A stretch of DNA of 64,000 nt from Apostichopus japonicus (lineage: Eukaryota; Echinodermata; Holothuroidea; Aspidochirotida; Stichopodidae): NCBI RefSeq assembly GCF_037975245.1, contig NC_092576.1, positions 33,644,611 through 33,708,610 on the forward strand, written 5' to 3'. Both the position numbers and the translations under genes were made by a program. Shown one piece after another: positions 61,460-64,000 of the stretch; the first letter of the stretch is position 1; each line of letters starts with the position of its first letter. Below the pieces are notes generated by a model, which saw only the letters and a list, made by a program, of their open reading frames with translations, had not been told where the DNA came from and did no database searches.

Positions 61460-64000
61460 TGAAAAAGGAACAATGAGATGGTTAGAAAAATTTCAATAAG
61501 CTTAAAGGTAACAAGTTGATTTGATAAGTACATATCATGTTCCGGGTGGGATATTTTATTACGGAAGAGCGATTAAAATACTGCTTACTTTAAAAAACAA
61601 TATTGGCTCATCATGTATGGCACTCAGTAGGATGTATCAAAGAATAATTTATTATGTAACACACTTCGGAACACTAGCCTATGGAACGAGGTATATTTAG
61701 CATAAAAGCTTGTGCCGTCATGAGTTAACAAGTCAACCATTACAGCTGTAAATGAAACCAAAGCTTCACAATAACTACGTTTTACCACGGAGGTAAAACA
61801 GTCTTACAAACGTTTAAGATGGTCGCTTTATTGTCTCTCACAATATTACATAACATGCGAAAACCACCCACTGGAATGAAGTTGAAGATACTGTGTTATC
61901 TATCAATGAGATCTTTTCATATGATCTCTTCTATAGGTTGCTCAGCAAGCCTTCGTCCTATATTTAAAATAAATCATCAATGTTCACTCCCACTAACATC
62001 ACATATTCTGGTATAGTAGTCCCTCTTTACATCTTCAAACAAAAAACGCAAGAGACATGTACAACACAAAAATAACATAACATTACGACATTCCCGATAC
62101 CCTACACTTTATTAATATGTTTATAACTTCTAAAGTGTTCCGCTGTGGAACAAAACTAAGAAAACATCTAATATTGATCCTTTTTTTCAAACTTAAGTCT
62201 CATCTGAGTAAGTTTGCAATGTAATTTACATTACGTTTATGGCAAAAACATGTTCTACATTCTAGCTTGGTTTGTTTGTAAACCCTTCAAGGGTCAGATC
62301 ATATGTTTTTAGTTGTTATTTAAATTATTTGTGTGTCCTTGTTTGAAGAATTAAACTTTCTTACGGTTTATATGTTCATATCTTTAAATAACAGCGAGAG
62401 ATGAAAAACGTTGAATATTTAGAACTGTAATGATTGTAATGACTAGGAATAAGGAGTCCATGAACCAAACGTTAAAGAAAAGTTCCCATTTTCAATAAAT
62501 ATAGGAAGAAAATTTTGCGCGACCATGTGAAATCTGAAGGAAGCTTTACAGGAGCAGTTTAAATAAGTAAAATTAACGGAAACTCCAATATAGTGCCACA
62601 AAGGCAAAGTAAAAGGCGGTGCAGGGGTTTTATTGAGACCGGCCTTTAATGTCCAGGACCACCAATGATAGCACCTAACATACTGAGTCCGCTGATTACA
62701 ACTGTATCTAGATGATGTTTTGTAGGAATAATTTGATGAGTACCTACACATCTATGGATTGGTATGTATGAATATACCAGCAACAGTTTGTTACAACTAA
62801 CGCACAAAGTAACTGCCTACAAACATTCACACATATAGTTTTACGCATATACCGTGATGATCAGTACATCTAACATATCATGCTTTGTGGTAATTAAGCT
62901 TGCACTTCCAGCACATTCGGCAAACCTGTTTGAACTAATGATATCAGCAATGATAATATAAAACTTCAAAAATCAAGTTATACTTTCATACAGGATTTTC
63001 ATATTCAATGCTATGCAATATGAAGAAAAAACAACAATTAAGTCAATATACGATAGCAATCCCTTCATTTTCTTCACAATGATTGTGTCAATCTTTGTGA
63101 CTTCACATTCCTAAGAATAATTTGTGATAGAACCTGTTCCATTCCATACAACATTAACTAATGGGCAAGGGACATGAATAGTTTGTTAGGGTCCTGGGGA
63201 TAAATATGGGAACGGGCACCGATTTGCTCTTTCTAGTTATTATTATGATTATGTAATGCGAATGATCATACACATTCCTATTACAGCTTTGCCGGTCGTG
63301 TTTATCATTAATTTATTCCCGCGCCCATTCATTGATCTCGGGGTTGTTTCCCCCTTTCCTTCCCTCGTCAGGTCTACAAGCAAGGGGACAGACGATTTTG
63401 AGTCTAGGAACTGGCTGACTTGCACAGTAACTGGAACCTTTGTGCTGATGGTTTAATATGCTAATAAATGACAGTACAATAACACATACGCTTTGCGCAT
63501 GCTCTTTGCTAATCTGACAACCTAATTAACATTTAAATTAGAAATTAAAATGTTGCATAATTATATTTATTTATGCCAGTCAAACTGGTGAAAATAATTC
63601 CTTAAGAATGTAGCATAGGCAAGAGCCAATATGTTATCTATAAAGCACCGTTTCCTGAAATCTCGTTTCCGCAACCTCAATGAATGTAAAATGTCAGTAT
63701 GTTTTTTTTTTTCAAGATATATATCTGCCGGAAACTGGAGAAACATTCTTTTGCATATTACTTGAGTTAGGCCCAGATTTGTTATATTAACTGGACTAAT
63801 GTTGTCACCGAATGTTATATGCTCATCCTTTTAATATTCCATGTGAATAATATGGAAACAGCCTTCACACCTATTAAAAATACGTTGTTTGTAGAGCAGG
63901 GATTCGCTATATCGATGTATCACTATTGATGTCAATAGCATGCAAAAGTTTCACCATTGTTACAAGATGCATTTAACTTAAGCATAGAAAACGAATAGAC
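61460..64000. other. No supported gene
   Basis: AT-rich. A 102-codon minus frame at 62443-62751 with a GC-richer patch (GCCACAAAGGCAAAGTAAAA) is not recognised. The start of the repeat-module gene is presumably beyond this edge. Confidence 0.4.

Overview
This is nuclear DNA of an animal. It is AT-rich and intron-rich, has no operons or ribosome binding sites, and its genes show only as short exons framed by GT and AG splice signals between many transposon copies. The mobile elements point to a marine deuterostome, most likely an echinoderm. They include a foldback element built of inverted 15-bp repeats (like the sea-urchin TU elements), Tx1/L1-, RTE- and CR1/L2-type LINE remnants, hAT MITEs, and the hexamer GGCCTA in short runs. 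I cannot name the species.

The main gene content is an unrecognised repeat-module gene (or two tandem genes) on the minus strand. Ten exons fall into four types, called here a (206 or 218 nt), b (77 nt), c (53 nt) and d (120 nt). Read on the minus strand they run d (61.4 kb), a (60.3), b (58.9), c (57.9), d (54.2), then a (33.1), b (30.3), c (29.6), d (26.2), a (14.4). Exons of one type have the same length (a varies by 12 nt), each has splice sites, and every junction in the a-b-c-d-a order keeps one reading frame. One module is about 152-156 residues with alternating strand/helix character, possibly a divergent leucine-rich-like region. Introns around the two lower a exons are also duplicated (9.8-14.5 kb and 31.7-33.2 kb).

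Between these two exon sets lie two other loci. A plus-strand gene has candidate exons at 35.4, 39.4, 40.75 and 42.5 kb and a poly(A) signal at 42.67 kb. A minus-strand locus has a frameshifted pseudogene with an MRFEAKH motif (51.1-51.8 kb), followed by a start exon and a second exon (50.96-48.44 kb).

Region by region: 0-5.5 kb, a duplicated 0.44-kb segment, one copy split by a 2,054-bp foldback element, plus a tRNA-type SINE. 7.1-7.6 kb, RTE LINE tail. 10.6-10.9 kb, a U2-snRNA-headed SINE pair. 11.35-11.73 kb, hAT MITE. 14.3 kb, exon a. 17.05-18.3 kb, nested hAT elements. 21.4-22.9 kb, Tx1/L1 LINE. 26-33 kb, module exons with a 919-bp perfect (CATC)n array between duplicated flanks. 35-43 kb, plus-strand gene with hAT and TTAA-type MITEs. 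44-46.7 kb, GGTCA- and G-run-rich repeat. 48-52 kb, minus-strand locus. 53.5-55.5 kb, hairpin and a three-unit repeat. 55.9-57.6 kb, CR1/L2-like LINE. 54-61.5 kb, upper module exons. The last 2.5 kb shows nothing I can name.
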